Shown here one piece after another: positions 30,436 to 42,639 of a stretch of 64,000 bases of DNA (within the stretch, counting starts at the first letter, position 1; each line of letters starts with the position of its first letter). Location of the stretch: positions 50,152,907 through 50,216,906 of the forward strand of contig NC_084463.1 of assembly GCF_027409185.1 (NCBI RefSeq), written 5' to 3'. Position numbers and translations under genes: made by a program. A model generated the notes under the pieces. It searched no databases, was not told the DNA's origin, and worked only from the letters and a program-made list of their open reading frames with translations. This DNA comes from Cynocephalus volans. Its lineage: Eukaryota; Chordata; Mammalia; Dermoptera; Cynocephalidae.

Positions 30436-30915
30436 CTGCCAAAAGAATTTCCTGTTTATTCTAGCCAACACCTAAAGGTAGCCTCCTGACCTTCTTTCTC
30501 AGAGCATTCAGTTAAAAACTCCTACTACTGTGCATGCTTTCTCTGTTACTTTCAAACAAGGTGCTATGAAAACGATGGAGGGTCTCTCCTGCTCCATCGC
30601 CAGCCCCCCCTCTCTGACAGGAGGTGGGCTGAGAGCCGCCTACCCGTGAGTATTCTGCTCAGTTCTGTTCTCACAGTCACTGAGCGCAGGTATCCACGGC
30701 CCTGGATGCTGCTGTGAGACAGCTAAGAGACAGCTACAGGGCTTGTAGTAAGAGGGGACGGGTGGCAGGTCCCTGTCCTCAACCTGGCTAGGGGGTGCTG
30801 GGGAGATGCACTGTTTGGGTGCAGGTTACTGAGATGAAGCACAGGTGGGGGTGCAGGGAGAGCCCCCACGAGAGCTTGGCCTTCTGGGGGAACCAGAACA
30901 ATGCACCCCAGTATC
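30436..30915. other. Unassigned sequence
   Basis: No gene or clear repeat was seen. Confidence 0.45.
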
Positions 30916-32200
30916 AACTTTTTATAGTTTTTTAAAAAATAGACTAATTTTTAGAGCAGTTTTAGGTTCACAACAAATTTGAGCAGAAAGTGCAGAGATG
31001 TCCCATATTTCCCAACCCCCGACCACACACAGCCTGCCCCAGCATAAACTTCCCCACCAGAGCGGACATTACTTGCAGTGGGTGAGCCTGCATGGACACG
31101 TCCTCGTCACCCAGAGTCCACAGTTTACATCAGGGTTCACTCTCGGTGTGGCGCATTCTGTGGGTTTGGACCAATGTATAATGACATATCTATCATTATA
31201 GTGCCACACAGAGTATTTCACTGCCTAAAAGTCCTCTGTGTTCTGTCAATCCATCCCTCCCTCCCCAGAACCCCTGGTGTATTAGTCCATTTCTGTTCCT
31301 TAAAGAAAATATACAGAACTGGATAATTCAGAAAGAAAATATTTATTGCTTATAGTTTCTGAGGCTGGAAAGTCCACGGTCCAAGGAACACATCTGGTTG
31401 TGGTGAGAGTGACCCAGGGGTCTCACATTGCAAGATGGTGAGAGCAGAGTGAGAGCAAGAGAGAGACTAACCTCATGAACTCTCCTTTTAAAGCCCTCAG
31501 ACCCATGCCCCTGACCACCATTTTTAATCCATTTACTACTGCACAGCCCGACAATCCAATCACCTCTTCATGGCTCCACCTTTCAATTACAATAGGATTC
31601 CCCACTCTCTTAACAGTCACAGTGGGGGCCAAGTTTCTAATACATAAAACTTGGGGGACACAATTCAAGCTTCAGTGAGTTTTGGGGGACATAATTCAAT
31701 TCACTACACCCTGGCATCCACTGATCTTTTTACTGTCTCCATAGTTTTGCCTTTTCCATAATGTCATAGGGCTGCAATCCCACAGTATGTAACCTTTTCA
31801 GATTGGCCTTTTTTTTTTTCACTTGGTGATATGCATTTAAGTTCCCCCCCCCCCCCGACTTTTCAGGGCTTGATGGCTCATTTATTTTTAGAGCTGAGTA
31901 ATACTCCATTGTCCGGATGCACTGCAGTTCATCTGTCCATTCACCTACTGAAGGACATTGGCTTGCTTCCCAGTTTCATTATTCACAATTTTTATTTCTC
32001 AATGATGTCAAACTTACAGAGCATTTGCAAGAACAATACAGAGAAGTCTGTGCACCCTTCACCAGATTCACCACATTTTTGACATTTTGCTCATTAGTTG
32101 GCTCATTTCTCCCTCTCTGCTTACAGTCTATCTCCCAAGCATCCATTTATACCCATCCATACAAACACATGTGTATTTTGTTCCTGGACCATCTCAGAGT
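30916..32200 (-). repeat. Old L1 3' end, interrupted by a MaLR LTR
   Basis: 30916-31265 (TAGACTAATTTTTAGAGCAG, TTAGGTTCACAACAAATTTG) and 31710-32200 (GGATGCACTGCAGTTCATCT, CCCAGTTTCATTATTCACAA) read as minus-strand L1 3' sequence. A MaLR LTR sits at 31277-31700 between them (TATTAGTCCATTTCTGTTCC start; CTTGGGGGACACAATTCAAG end). Confidence 0.7.
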
Positions 32201-33650
32201 AGTCTGCAGACATTGTGCCCCCCAGCCCATGAATCCTGTAGCCTGTGTGTCCTAAGAGCAAAGAGGCCCTCTCACAAAATATTCTTGACTCTCCAGAACC
32301 CCCTCCCACTCCCTTCTCCAGGAGGCCCCTGTCCATGGAGTGGAGAATAGCTCTGCCTCTGATCGTCACTGTGGTGGAACTCCCAACCACCAGAGTGATC
32401 TGCCGGAAATGTCACAGGGAAAAGAATAAGAAACAGCTGGGAGAAGAGGAACAGAGGCGGTGAGCCAGCAGGGAGGAGGTCCAGCAATTCCACGGTGAGC
32501 AGAGAGCCCTGCCCCGCTCAAGCCCGGGACGCTGATGCGAAGCCCTGAGCAGACGCAGTAGGAATGGAGCGGCCAGTGGGGAATCCCAGCTCTGGAGCTG
32601 CCCGGTTTCAATCTGCCCGGTGGAAACCATCTGTCTGAGCTGCCCCTCAGTTATTCTTCACTACATGGTTCCCAGCGGGCTGGTTGGCCTCCCTCTTGGA
32701 AAGAGACAGATCTGAGCTTGATCCCTGAGGCTGGCGGGTACTGGCTGAGGGATCTGGGGGTGAGCCCCGAGTCAGCCTACCTGTTGGAGGTGATAGCACC
32801 ATCCTGATAGATTGCTGTAGTGACCGATTCAATAGTGTCCACCGCAACGCCTGGTGCGTGGGGAGGTTTGTTGTTGAGATCATTACCATCATCACCAATA
32901 CTGATTGTTTCATTCATTCGTTCACCCTACTTACTTCCTCATGGTTCATTTCAGCATCTGGGAACTTGTCCCTAGAGTTCTGGCCCCCGTGGCTGGTTAT
33001 CAAGGCTGCATTATGCAAGACTTAGGAAGGTTGAGGAGAGACTGAGGCCAATGGGTTATTCCATATACACAGCTGTCCTCAGGAATATGACTAGCTCCCT
33101 TACCAATGTACTGAGCATTAAAGAACATACATCTTCCTTATTTTACAGAGCAATTCTAAGAAAAGCTCAGTAAGTTCTTTTTTGACTTAGCTTTCCAGAA
33201 CTGGAGTTTGGCCCCATTTTGATAGGCTGAACCCCACAATTTCACATCTTTCTGTTTCCTCAAAGTTGGAGAGATAACAACCTAATGTATGGTGAGGGCC
33301 ACATTTGGAGTCTCAGAGCCTTTGCATCCCAGTCCACCCTAAGTTCCACCCCTGACCCAGCTCCCTATGGGCAAAGGGGACCAGAAGCATAGGCCTAGTT
33401 TCATCAAGCAGGGATGAAAGGATGCGGGCTTGCTCCTGAAATCAGAGCTGGTCTTGGGGGAAGGAAAGGGCAGAGAAGTCCTTCCTTCAATGGCATCTGG
33501 GCCTTGGTTTCTCTCCCTCATGCACTCTTTTCTGATGGAAATAAAAAAAGAGGCCCAGTGTTACTCAAGAGAATAGTGACAGAGGGATGGGCGAGGGCCA
33601 CCAAGAGGCAAATCCCGAGTGTCTCTGGCTTCAGTCTGCATTCTGATGTT
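32201..33650. other. Unassigned sequence
   Basis: Overlapping short open frames on both strands around 32245-32630 have no family resemblance. No histone, tRNA or small-RNA signal was seen. Confidence 0.45.
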
Positions 33651-33654
33651 GGTC

Positions 33655-34090
33655 CCTGCATGTGTGTCTGCACATGTGTGCATGAGTGTGTGCATACCTA
33701 TGTGTGTGATAAACATGAGTGCATGTGTGCACACGTGCATATGATCATATGTGTGCAAGTGCATGAGTGTGTGCATGTATATGTGTACACATGTGTCTGC
33801 ATGTGACTGCATGTGAGTGCGGGCATTTGTGTGAGTGTGTGCATTCATGTGTATGCAAGTGTGCATGCATATGTGTCCATGCATGCACCTAAGTGTGAGT
33901 GCATATACATGTGTTTATGTGTGTACATGCATGAGCATGTTCATGAATATGTGTGCACACATGCTTGTGTGCATTTGTGTGTGTGTGTGCATGGTCATGG
34001 GTGTGTGCACATGTGTGCACATTAATGTGTGTACATGTTCATGCATGTGTTCATGTGTGTGCATGTGCATGAGTGTGTGTGCATGATTTG
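33655..34090. repeat. Degenerate TG/CATG-rich tandem repeat
   Basis: About 430 bp of alternating GTGTGTGCATG/ATGTGTGTACATG-like units with no strict period. It yields overlapping fortuitous His/Cys/Met-rich open frames on both strands. Confidence 0.85.
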
Positions 34091-34643
34091 TGTTCCCATC
34101 TCCACAGAGCAGAAATGCTGTGTCAGATGCTGGTAAGCAACAGCCACGCCCTTGTAAAAGTCGTTTTAGCTGCCATGGGAGATTGTAGCTCCCTCTTTCA
34201 TATTTTCTGGCCCTGAAAGAGACAAGGTAGAGAGCCTGGGGCAGCAACTGTCTCACATGTGGGAGACACCAGGGGAGTTTGCTTTTGTAAGACAGGACAC
34301 AGGGGATGCTGTTACCATGTACAGCACAGATGTCAGTGGCTTTCTACCTCTAATCTGATTTCGTTAGTGGGGACTGTAGAGAAGAGATGCTGTGGAAAGA
34401 GAGAGCCCAGGACCAGGAGAGGCCAAACCAGCTGAGCACAGGACAGGGCCAATGGGAAGCCTTGGTAGGGACAGTGGGCAAAATCTGAATGAGGTCTGTA
34501 GATGATGTAATAGTTATTTAATAGTATCATATCACGTTAGCTTTCTGATTTTGGTGGTTTTACTATGGTTATGCAAGATGTTATCATATGCATATACTTT
34601 ATACTATTTTTTGCAACTTTTTCTGTCTGGAATAATTTTTTTT
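34091..34643. other. Unassigned sequence
   Basis: No gene or repeat was recognised. Confidence 0.45.
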
Positions 34644-34826
34644 AATGTGAATAAATTTTTTTTTTTAAAAAGATGACCAGTAAGGGGATCTTAACCCTTG
34701 ACTTGGTGTTGTCAGCACCACGATCTCCCGAGTGAGCGAACCGGCCATCCCTATATAGGATCCGAACTCTTGGCCTTGGTGTTATCAGCACCACACTCTC
34801 TCGAGGGAGCCACGGGCCATCCCTAA
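34644..34826 (-). repeat. Dimeric tRNA-like SINE, minus strand
   Basis: A T-run at 34650 is followed by two tandem tRNA-like units. Each has a 'GTCAGCACCAC' or 'ATCAGCACCAC' block and a GGATC B-box remnant, separated by CCATCCCTATATAGGATCC. Read on the minus strand the heads are GGCCCGTGGCTCCC and GGCCGGTTCGCTCACT. Dimeric tRNA-derived SINEs are known in colugos and in some bats. Confidence 0.8.
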
Positions 34827-36075
34827 TAAAATTGTTTTAATGATGAGTGAAATTTGAATGGAGGGAAACAGGAGGAGCCAGGATAATTCTTAGTGAGGAA
34901 AGAGGTGGCTGAGGGTTGGTGTATGGCCACAGGGAGATGGAACCTGAGTGAGCCCCATCCCCAAGGCTCAGACTCAGTGGAGAAGGGTCTGGATGGGCAG
35001 GAGGGGGAGAAATGCAGAAAGTAGCAGTGGAACTGTCTGCAAGAAACAAGGAAACAGGCTTTGCTGGAATTTGAATGGGATAAAGGGACATTTTGGTGGG
35101 AAGCTGGGGTTTTGATAGTAAGAGATCATGGATCCTATCAAGCCAATGGGGATGAGAGTTTAGGAAATAATGAATGATGAGAACAGCCAATCAGAGACTC
35201 AACTAAATAGCAGCACACAGGGCTTTATAACAGAGAAGAGTGGCCAGTGGCTCTAGTGCTGGTACCAGTTATTGGAAAGGTGGCTCCTGGAAAGCTGGGC
35301 ACCAGGCTGGTCCTGGCTGCATTTCATTTAGGAAGCTCGAGTGTAGACAGAGCTCTGCACCCAGGTCATGCCCTGTCAGGCTGGGAGCTCTGTGGCTGGA
35401 GGAAAGAAAGGGGAACCCAGGTGGGATGGTGGGTCAGAGAGTGCCATGGGATGGAAGAATGGGACACAGGACACGGGGCCGGGGCACACAAGAAGAAGAG
35501 AGAGAAGGGCTTCTCGCAGGTGTGCTCTGTCTTGAAAGACATTTGTCTCAGTGTCTGAGGCTTCCTCTTGGGGTTTTCCAGATGAAGCTGGCCAGTTGCT
35601 GACTCCAGAGCTGTGGGACAGCACCTGAATCAATGAACGTGCCATGCCCCGTGTCCCCCCATCAGTGCAGCCTCTCTCTCTGCCTCTGTATCTGTCTCTT
35701 TCAGTCTTTCTGACTTTGTCTCTGTCACTTCCTCTGTCTCTCTACCTCTGCCTTTCTTTCCCAGCTACTCCTCTGAGCTCCCTTCTGCCTCCTGCCACAG
35801 GACTGGGAACTGTCTCTGGCAGTCACAAGCAAGCTCCACAACCCCTTTGTGGTCCCCTCTGGTCTTCCAGGCTCTTCAGTACCTAGTCTATTCCCTCTGT
35901 CAAAGTGCTGGTGTGGTTACTGTCCTGATTGGACCCCGACTGATGCTGAGGGCAAACAGGAGTGCTGGGATCTTTGGCTTGGCCTCTGCATGGCCCTGCA
36001 CCAACCTGTCATGCTGAGGGAGGGAGAGAGAGGGATCTGAGGTAGACCAGATGTCTGAGTGGTTGCCAGGAGGGA
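34827..36075. other. Unassigned sequence
   Basis: Open frames of 100-120 codons at 34837-35602 lie on both strands and match nothing recognised. 35665-35765 is CT-rich low-complexity DNA. No gene was supported. Confidence 0.45.
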
Positions 36076-36079
36076 GAGG

Positions 36080-36200
36080 AGGAGGAGGAGGATGAAGGCT
36101 AGTTTTTATTGAGTCGCTATCTACAGGAAGTACATGTCTGACACTGGGCTGGATGTTTTACACATGCCTCCGAGTTCCTGTCACAAAATCACCCAATGGT
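36080..36200 (+). repeat. MIR fragment
   Basis: 'TTTTTATTGAGTCGCTATCT' and 'GACACTGGGCTGGATGTTTTA' match the MIR core layout. Confidence 0.55.
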
Positions 36201-36207
36201 GTACTTA

Positions 36208-36420
36208 TTACTAGTCTGCCTGGGCTGCCATAGCAAAGCACCACAGACTGTGGCTTTAACAACAGGAATCAATTTTCTCACCATTCTGGAGGCTGGAAGA
36301 TCAAGGTGTGGTCAGGGTTGGTCTCTCCTGAGGCCTCTCTCCTTGGCTTGCACATGCCATCTTTTCGTTGTGCCCTCACATGGTTATCTGTCATCTCATT
36401 GACCCTTTCTGATTTCTTGG
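36208..36420 (-). repeat. MLT1-type LTR fragment, minus strand
   Basis: 'AGTCTGCCTGGGCTGCCATA', 'AGCACCACAGACTG' and 'CTCACCATTCTGGAGGCTGG' are reversed MLT1 3'-end landmarks. The 5' half is missing. Confidence 0.75.
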
Positions 36421-36509
36421 CCTTTCAATCCCCTGCGATCAATTCCCTCTATTAAATTCCTGTGTTTAAAATGTCTAGAGTGGTTTCTGTTTTCCTGATT
36501 TGACATTGA

Positions 36510-37350
36510 TTGATACAGTCTCCCCATTTCTTGCTGCTATATGGGTATCTAACCTAGTGTGTTTAGTATCTATCCAGGGACATGAATGAATCCTTGTAAA
36601 ATATAGGTTTTTTTCTGTTGTGTTTTCAATTTACACAAATGCTATTGTGCTATATATCTCATTCTGTTTCTTCCCTTTTACACGAAATCATTTTATTAAG
36701 ATCCATTCATTTTGGTGTTCTATTTCTGGTTCCCTGTTTCTGATTACTGCATACTATTGCATGGTAGGCATCCACCTCATTCCATTTATCCTTTCCCCCA
36801 GAGATGGTCTCTGAGAGCATCACTAACTCCCTGCTACCATAAACAACACAAGTCTGACTTATGTGATATTTTCTATGGCATTTACCTCTGTAGTAAGGTC
36901 TGGTCAGACATCACATGCTTCTTCAGTTACATACATACAATATATTAAGGTTGCTCTCAGGAATGGCTGTACTTGTAGGGCTGGTGGTTTCCTATTCCTC
37001 ACATCCTCATCAGTATTTATTATCTGATGTTCTAATTTTTGCAGATTTAGTGAGTATAAATAAAATCTTGTCATTTTACTTTGCATTTCTTTATTAGTGA
37101 GATTGGCATCTCATTTGTGTACTTGTTAATTTTAAAATTTCCCCTGGATGGCTTGCCCACTTATAGCCTTTGACCATTTTTCTATAGGGTTTTTTCTTTT
37201 TTCCTAGTTGATCTACAGGAGTTCTTTGTCTATTCTATTTATCCCCATTAGTTTAAGGCATTGCAAATATCTTGTCTTCTTTTGTTGCCTTTCTTTAACC
37301 TCTATCTAATGTATCCTTTGTGGAACACAAAAATTTGTATATTATTGTAA
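36510..37350 (-). repeat. Old L1 3' fragment, minus strand
   Basis: 'CACGAAATCATTTTATTAAG' and 'AGTGAGATTGGCATCTCATT', with 'GTTGATCTACAGGAGTTCTT', are typical of reversed L1 3' sequence. It is diverged and has no intact frame. Confidence 0.6.
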
Positions 37351-37357
37351 AAATTAC

Positions 37358-37924
37358 TGTTGCTTTGCCTCCCACAGATTAGTCATCCCTATCCCCCTGG
37401 GTGATGGAGCCACCAAATATTACTCAAAGCCCATCTCTTCTGAGCAGTGAGAAGCCCCCAAAAGGGGTTAATCTCCCAGAACCCTCAAGATAGAGGCATT
37501 TCTTCCATTTGGGAAATTAATCACGAATTGGGGTTCTCTTCCCACATGTATTCTCCAGACCATGAAGTTCCAGGAAGAGAACATAGGTGGGGTTTTTTCT
37601 AAGTACAGTTTAGCAAGTTTAACAATAGAAGCTGGTAACATTCAGTAAGACAGGCAAGGTGACCGTCCATAATGCAGTTTGCAACAAAAGCTTGATTCTA
37701 GCAAACATTCTCTTCTTACAGCAATTTCTGGTATCTTTACATATCAATCAGTAACCTGGCTGTCTTTGAACCAGCAACCTTGCTGTGTTACAATTCTTTA
37801 TCTTACAACAGAGACTATATAGCCTGGGGAAAATTTCCTGTCCTTTGCAAGGTCAATATTTGAAACTGCAAGGCTTTGGAAAACCAGGCCTTGTGAAGTA
37901 CATTTGTTTTATGCCTACTTCACA
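37358..37924 (-). repeat. ERV LTR with polypurine tract, minus strand
   Basis: It runs TGTTGC to TTCACA on the plus strand and is bounded on its right by TCTCCCCCCATTTT. On the minus strand that is a polypurine tract (AAAATGGGGGGAGA) right before the LTR TG. It is therefore the 3' LTR of a minus-strand provirus whose internal remnant lies to the right (37925-38400 and 39760-40540), split by an L1. Confidence 0.6.
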
Positions 37925-38400
37925 TCTCCCCCCATTTTATTTATTTAAAAGAAAAAGAAAAATCTATAGATCAGGTTTTCACAGTTAAGACAAAAGCATT
38001 TAAAGGAAAGTTGGTATCATTTAGCATGGCACTTGCTTTTAATTTACTTCAGGTGAGGACTGATGATGTCATTGTCTCAGAGTGGCTGCATCGGCATCAT
38101 TCAAGGTGCTGTGAATTAGGTGTAATTACCACTTGTTGAAACCCCAGAATGGAATTTTGCTCCATATAATAGTTGATTCTGAGTCCAGAGAGTTTGTTAA
38201 TGTTCACCTGTCCAGGACATTACAGTTTTTAAAGCATCTAGTCTTTTGTAAAATTTTTGATCAATTACAAGTCTTTTGTTTAGGAACAGGATGTCTCATC
38301 CAAGTTACAAATACCCTCTTTAAGGCCAGGTAAATTTAGAAACTGCTTTTGCAGAAAAGACGTTATTTCCCACTTTATGATCAAGGCATGCCTCATAAAA
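37925..38400 (-). repeat. Probable ERV internal remnant
   Basis: It lies directly behind the polypurine tract of the preceding LTR. No intact frame was seen. Assignment is by position only. Confidence 0.35.
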
Positions 38401-38414
38401 GCATTGATGATCAA

Positions 38415-39750
38415 TATCTTGAACTAGACAAGGATGCCCACTCTCACCACTCCTATTCAACATAGTGTTGGAAGTACTAGCCAGAGCAATCAGAGAAGAG
38501 AAGGAAATAAAGGGCATCCAGACTGGAAAAGATGAAGTCAAACTGTCCCTGTTTGCAGATGACATGATCCTATATATCGAACAGCCTAAAACCTCAACAA
38601 AAAACCTCTTGAAATTGATAAATGATTTCCGCACAGTAGCAGGATACAAAATCAACACACAAAAATCAGTAGCATTTCTTTTCTCCAATAGTGAACATGC
38701 AGAACAAGAAATCAAGAAAGCCTGCCCATTTACGATACCCACCAAAAAAATAAAATACTTAGGAATTGAGTTAACCAAGGAGGTGAAAAATCTCTATAAT
38801 GAGAACTAAAAACCACTGCTGAGAGAAATTAGAGAGGATACAAGAAGATGGAAAGATATCCCATGCTCTTGGATTGGAAGAATCAACATAGTGAAAATGT
38901 CCATACTACCCAAAGTGATATACAAATTCAATGCAATCCCCATCAAAATTCCAAAGACATTTTTCTCAGAAATGGAAAAAACCATCTAGTCATTTATATG
39001 GAACAATAAAAGACCACGCATAGCCAAAGCAATGCTGAGCAAAAACAATAAAGCTGGAGGCATAACACTACCTGACTTTAAGCTATACTACAAAGCTATA
39101 ATAACCAAAACGGTATGGTACTGGCATAAAAACAGACACACTGACCAATGGAATAGAATAGAGAATCCAGAAATCAACCCACACATTTACTGCCATCTGA
39201 TCTTTGAAAAAGGCACCAAGCCTATTCACTGGGGAAGGGACTGCCTCTTTAGCAAATGGTGCTGGGAGAACTGGATATCCATATGAATGGATACTAGACC
39301 CATACCTCTCACGATATACTAAAATCAACTAAAAATGGATTAAGGATTTAAATATACACCCTGAAACAATAAAACTTCTTAAAGAAAACATAGGAGAAAC
39401 AGTTCAGGAAATAGGACTGGACACAGACTTCATGTGTACGACCCCAAAAGCACGAGCAACCAAAGGAAACATAAACAAATGGGATTATATCAAATTAAAA
39501 AGCTTCTGCACAGCAAAAGAAACAATTAACAGAGTTAAAAGACAACCAACAGAGTGGGAGAAAATATTTGCAAAATATACATCTGACAAAGGATTAATAT
39601 CCAGAATATATAAGGAACTCAAACAACTTTACAAGAAAAAAACAAGCAACCCAATTTAAAAATGGGCAAAAGAGATAAGTAGGCATTTCTCTAAGGAAGA
39701 TATACAAATGGCCAACAGACATATGAAAAAATGCTCAAGTAAAATAGGAA
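38415..39750 (+). mobile_element. Truncated L1, ORF2 part (copy 1)
   Basis: Begins inside ORF2 reverse transcriptase (GCCCACTCTCACCACTCC). A frame at 38465-38809 encodes the FADDMILYI catalytic box, and frames at 39032-39286 and 39432-39659 give later ORF2 pieces. The 5' part is missing, the frame is broken by stops, and the element ends without a poly-A tail, so it is inactive. It shares about 1.1 kb with copy 2. Confidence 0.9.
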
Positions 39751-40545
39751 AACATTTCAATACGAAGATTGATTACTAGGTTATATTCAGTTACAGGTAC
39801 CGAAGTAGGAGTAAAGTTCTAATACTTGTTAGTGAAAAGAACAAGGCTGTAAAAATTGTCTAATGGAAGACCAATTGGCATTACTTTTGATGGATCAAAG
39901 TTTGGGGCAAGAACATGAAGAAAAATGGCATGAAGATTTGGAGGACTTCTATTTTCTTTCCTGTTCACTCTTAACAAGTATAAAGGCAAACAGTAAAAAT
40001 GTTTTGAAAGCCACTTTCTCTAGGGAGGCACAATGTTTTTTATAATTCAGCTGATCTCACATTAACTTTGGGGCACTCTCCTTGAAAAACGGGAAGCTTA
40101 ACTCCCTGAAAAAACGAGGAACTCCCTGAAACAACTAGAAACTTCCCAGAAAGTGGTGCACTCCGCCTTGTGTCGGAAACAAACAAACAAAAACAATCCA
40201 CAGCCTGCCGAAACCTGTTTGTTAAGTAGGGAAGGAAAATGCAGTCAGCCAGACAGTCTAAACACAGGAAGGTTGGGCAGGAGATCAGATCCACGATCGG
40301 AAAGGGAGAAGAAACCGATAAGGCTACGGAAGAAAGCAGCGTCACTCACCAAAACTGGTTTCAGAGGTAAAGTGAGGAGGGTCAGGATGTTTATGATACG
40401 ATCACATTGTGCTGTTAAATCCTGGCACACACCACAGGAGCTGTGACTAAGAGGCACAATTTTAATACTAACTCGTAAGCGCCAATGTGGAACCTACTAA
40501 ATTGTGCTTAGGTGCAAAATGAAACACATTTAATTTAATTTTTTA
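39751..40545. other. Sequence between two L1 copies, possible ERV internal remnant
   Basis: No recognised protein. 'AACTCCCTGAAA' is repeated near 40100 and 40120. It may continue the minus-strand ERV behind the LTR at 37358-37924, interrupted by L1 copy 1. Confidence 0.35.
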
Positions 40546-42193
40546 AAAAAATCAGTAGCATTTCTATTCTCCAATAGGGAACATGCAGAAAGAGAAATCA
40601 AGAAAGCATGCCCATCTACAATAGCCACCAAAAAAATAAAATACTTAGGAATTGAGTTAACCAAGGATGTGAAAAATCTCTATAATGAGAACTACAAACC
40701 ACTGCTGAAATTAGAGAGGATACAAGAAGATGGAAAGATATCCCATGCTCTTGGATTGGAAGAATCAACATAGTGAAAATGTCCATACTACCCAAAGTGA
40801 TATACAAATTTAATGCAATCCCCATCAAAATTCCAATGACATTTTTCTCAGAAATGGAAAGAACTGTCCAGACATTTATATGGAATAACAAGAGACCACG
40901 CATAGCAAAAGCAACGCTGAGCAAAAAAAATAAACCTGGAGGCATAACACTACCTGAATTTAAACTATACTACAAAGCTATAATAACCAAAACAGTATGG
41001 TACTGGCATAAAAACAGACACACTGATCAATGGAATAGAATAGAGAATCCAGAAATCAACTCACACACCTACAGCCATCTGATCTTTGACAAAAGCACCA
41101 AGCCTATACACTGGAGAAGAGACTGCCTCTTTAGCAAATGCTGCTGGGAGAACTGGATATCAATATGCAGGAGAATGAAACTAGACCCATACCTTTCACC
41201 ATACACTAAAGTCAACTAAAAATGGATTAAGGATTTAAATATACACCCTGAAACAATAAAACTTCTTAAAGAAAACATAGGAGAAACAGTTCAGGAAATA
41301 GGACTGGACACAGACTTCATGTATACGACCCCAAAAGCACGAGCAACCAAAGGAAACATAAACAAATGGGATTATATCAAATTAAAAAGCTTCTGCACAG
41401 CAAAAGAAACAATTAACAGAGTCAAAAGACAACCAACAGAGTGGGAGAAAATATTTGCAAAATATACATCTGACAAAGGATTAATATCCAGAATATATAA
41501 GGAACTCAAACTACTTTACAAGAAAAAAACAAGCAACCCAATTAAAAAATGGACAAAAGGGTTAAGTAGGCATTTCTCTAAGGAAGATATACAAATGGCT
41601 AGCCCACATATGAAAAAATGCTCCACATCACTCAGCATCTGGGAAATGCAAATCAAAACTACACTGAGATACCATCTCACCCCAGTTAAGATGGCTAAAA
41701 TCCAAAAGACTCTGAACGATAAATGCTGGCGAGGTTGCGGAGAAAAAGGAACTCTCATACATTGTTGGTGGGACTGCAAAATGGTGCAGCCTCTATGGAA
41801 AATGGTATGGAGGTTCCTCAAACGATTGCAGATAGATCTACCATATGACCCAGCTATCCCACTGCTGGGAATATACCCAGAGGAATTGAAATCATCAAGT
41901 CTAAGGTATACCTGTTCCCCAATGTTCATCGCAGCACTCTTTACAATAGCCAAGAGTTGGAACCAGCCCAAATGTCCATCATCGGATGAGTGGATACGGA
42001 AAATGTGGTATATCTTCCCAATGGAATACTACTCAGCTCTAAAAATGAATGAAATACTGCCATTTGCAACAACATGGATGGACCTTGAGAGAATTATATT
42101 AAGTGAAACAAATGAGGCACAGAAAAATAAATACCACATGTTCTCACTTATTGGTGGGAGCTAAAAATAAATAAATAAATTCACACACACACA

Positions 42194-42237
<44 letters not shown>

Positions 42238-42460
42238 GGGGGGGGGGAAGACATAACAACTACAGTTCCTTGAAGTTGATATGACAAGCAAACAGAAAGG
42301 ACATTGTTGGGAGGGAGGGGGGATAGGGAGGAGGGAGGGAGGTTTCGGTAATGGGCCACAATAATCAACCACATTGTATATTGAGAAAATAAAATTAAAT
42401 TAATAAATGAGTAAATAAATAAATAGATAAATCTTCTATAGTCATAAAAATAAATAAAGA
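40546..42460 (+). mobile_element. 5'-truncated L1, ORF2 3' half and 3' UTR (copy 2)
   Basis: ORF2 frames at 40773-41219 and 41319-42164. The latter holds the C-terminal Cys-rich region ([14 protein letters not shown]) and ends in a MFSLIGGS C-terminus. Then come the 3' UTR with (CA)n, an A-run and a G-run (42181-42248), a purine-rich tract and an A/T-rich tail near 42370-42450. It is truncated and broken, hence inactive, but young-looking. Confidence 0.9.
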
Positions 42461-42515
42461 GCATGGTAAACTCAATTCTGTAAACAAGTCTAAAACATAA
42501 ATCAAAGGTAAGTGC

Positions 42516-42615
42516 TCAGGACAAGGAGTCATGTGACATGGGACTAATTTAGGGTCTGATTCACCATGTCACCTTGGCCAAGTCACCAAAACACATAAGC
42601 TTCAGATCTTTCACC
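42516..42615 (+). repeat. MIR-like block, partner of 43945-44045
   Basis: 'GACAAGGAGTCATGTGACAT' and 'CACCATGTCACCTTGGCCAA' match 43945-44045 in order. Both flank an old L1. Confidence 0.55.
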
Positions 42616-42639
42616 TGTGCTAAATGCAGACCTAAATGT

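Noticed and set aside
33655-34256. Long overlapping His/Met/Cys-rich open frames on both strands
   Set aside because: They arise from the TG/CATG-rich repeat, which lacks stops in several frames. No gene signal.
41319-42164. A 281-residue frame as a host gene
   Set aside because: It is the C-terminal part of L1 ORF2 with broken upstream frames; part of a dead L1.
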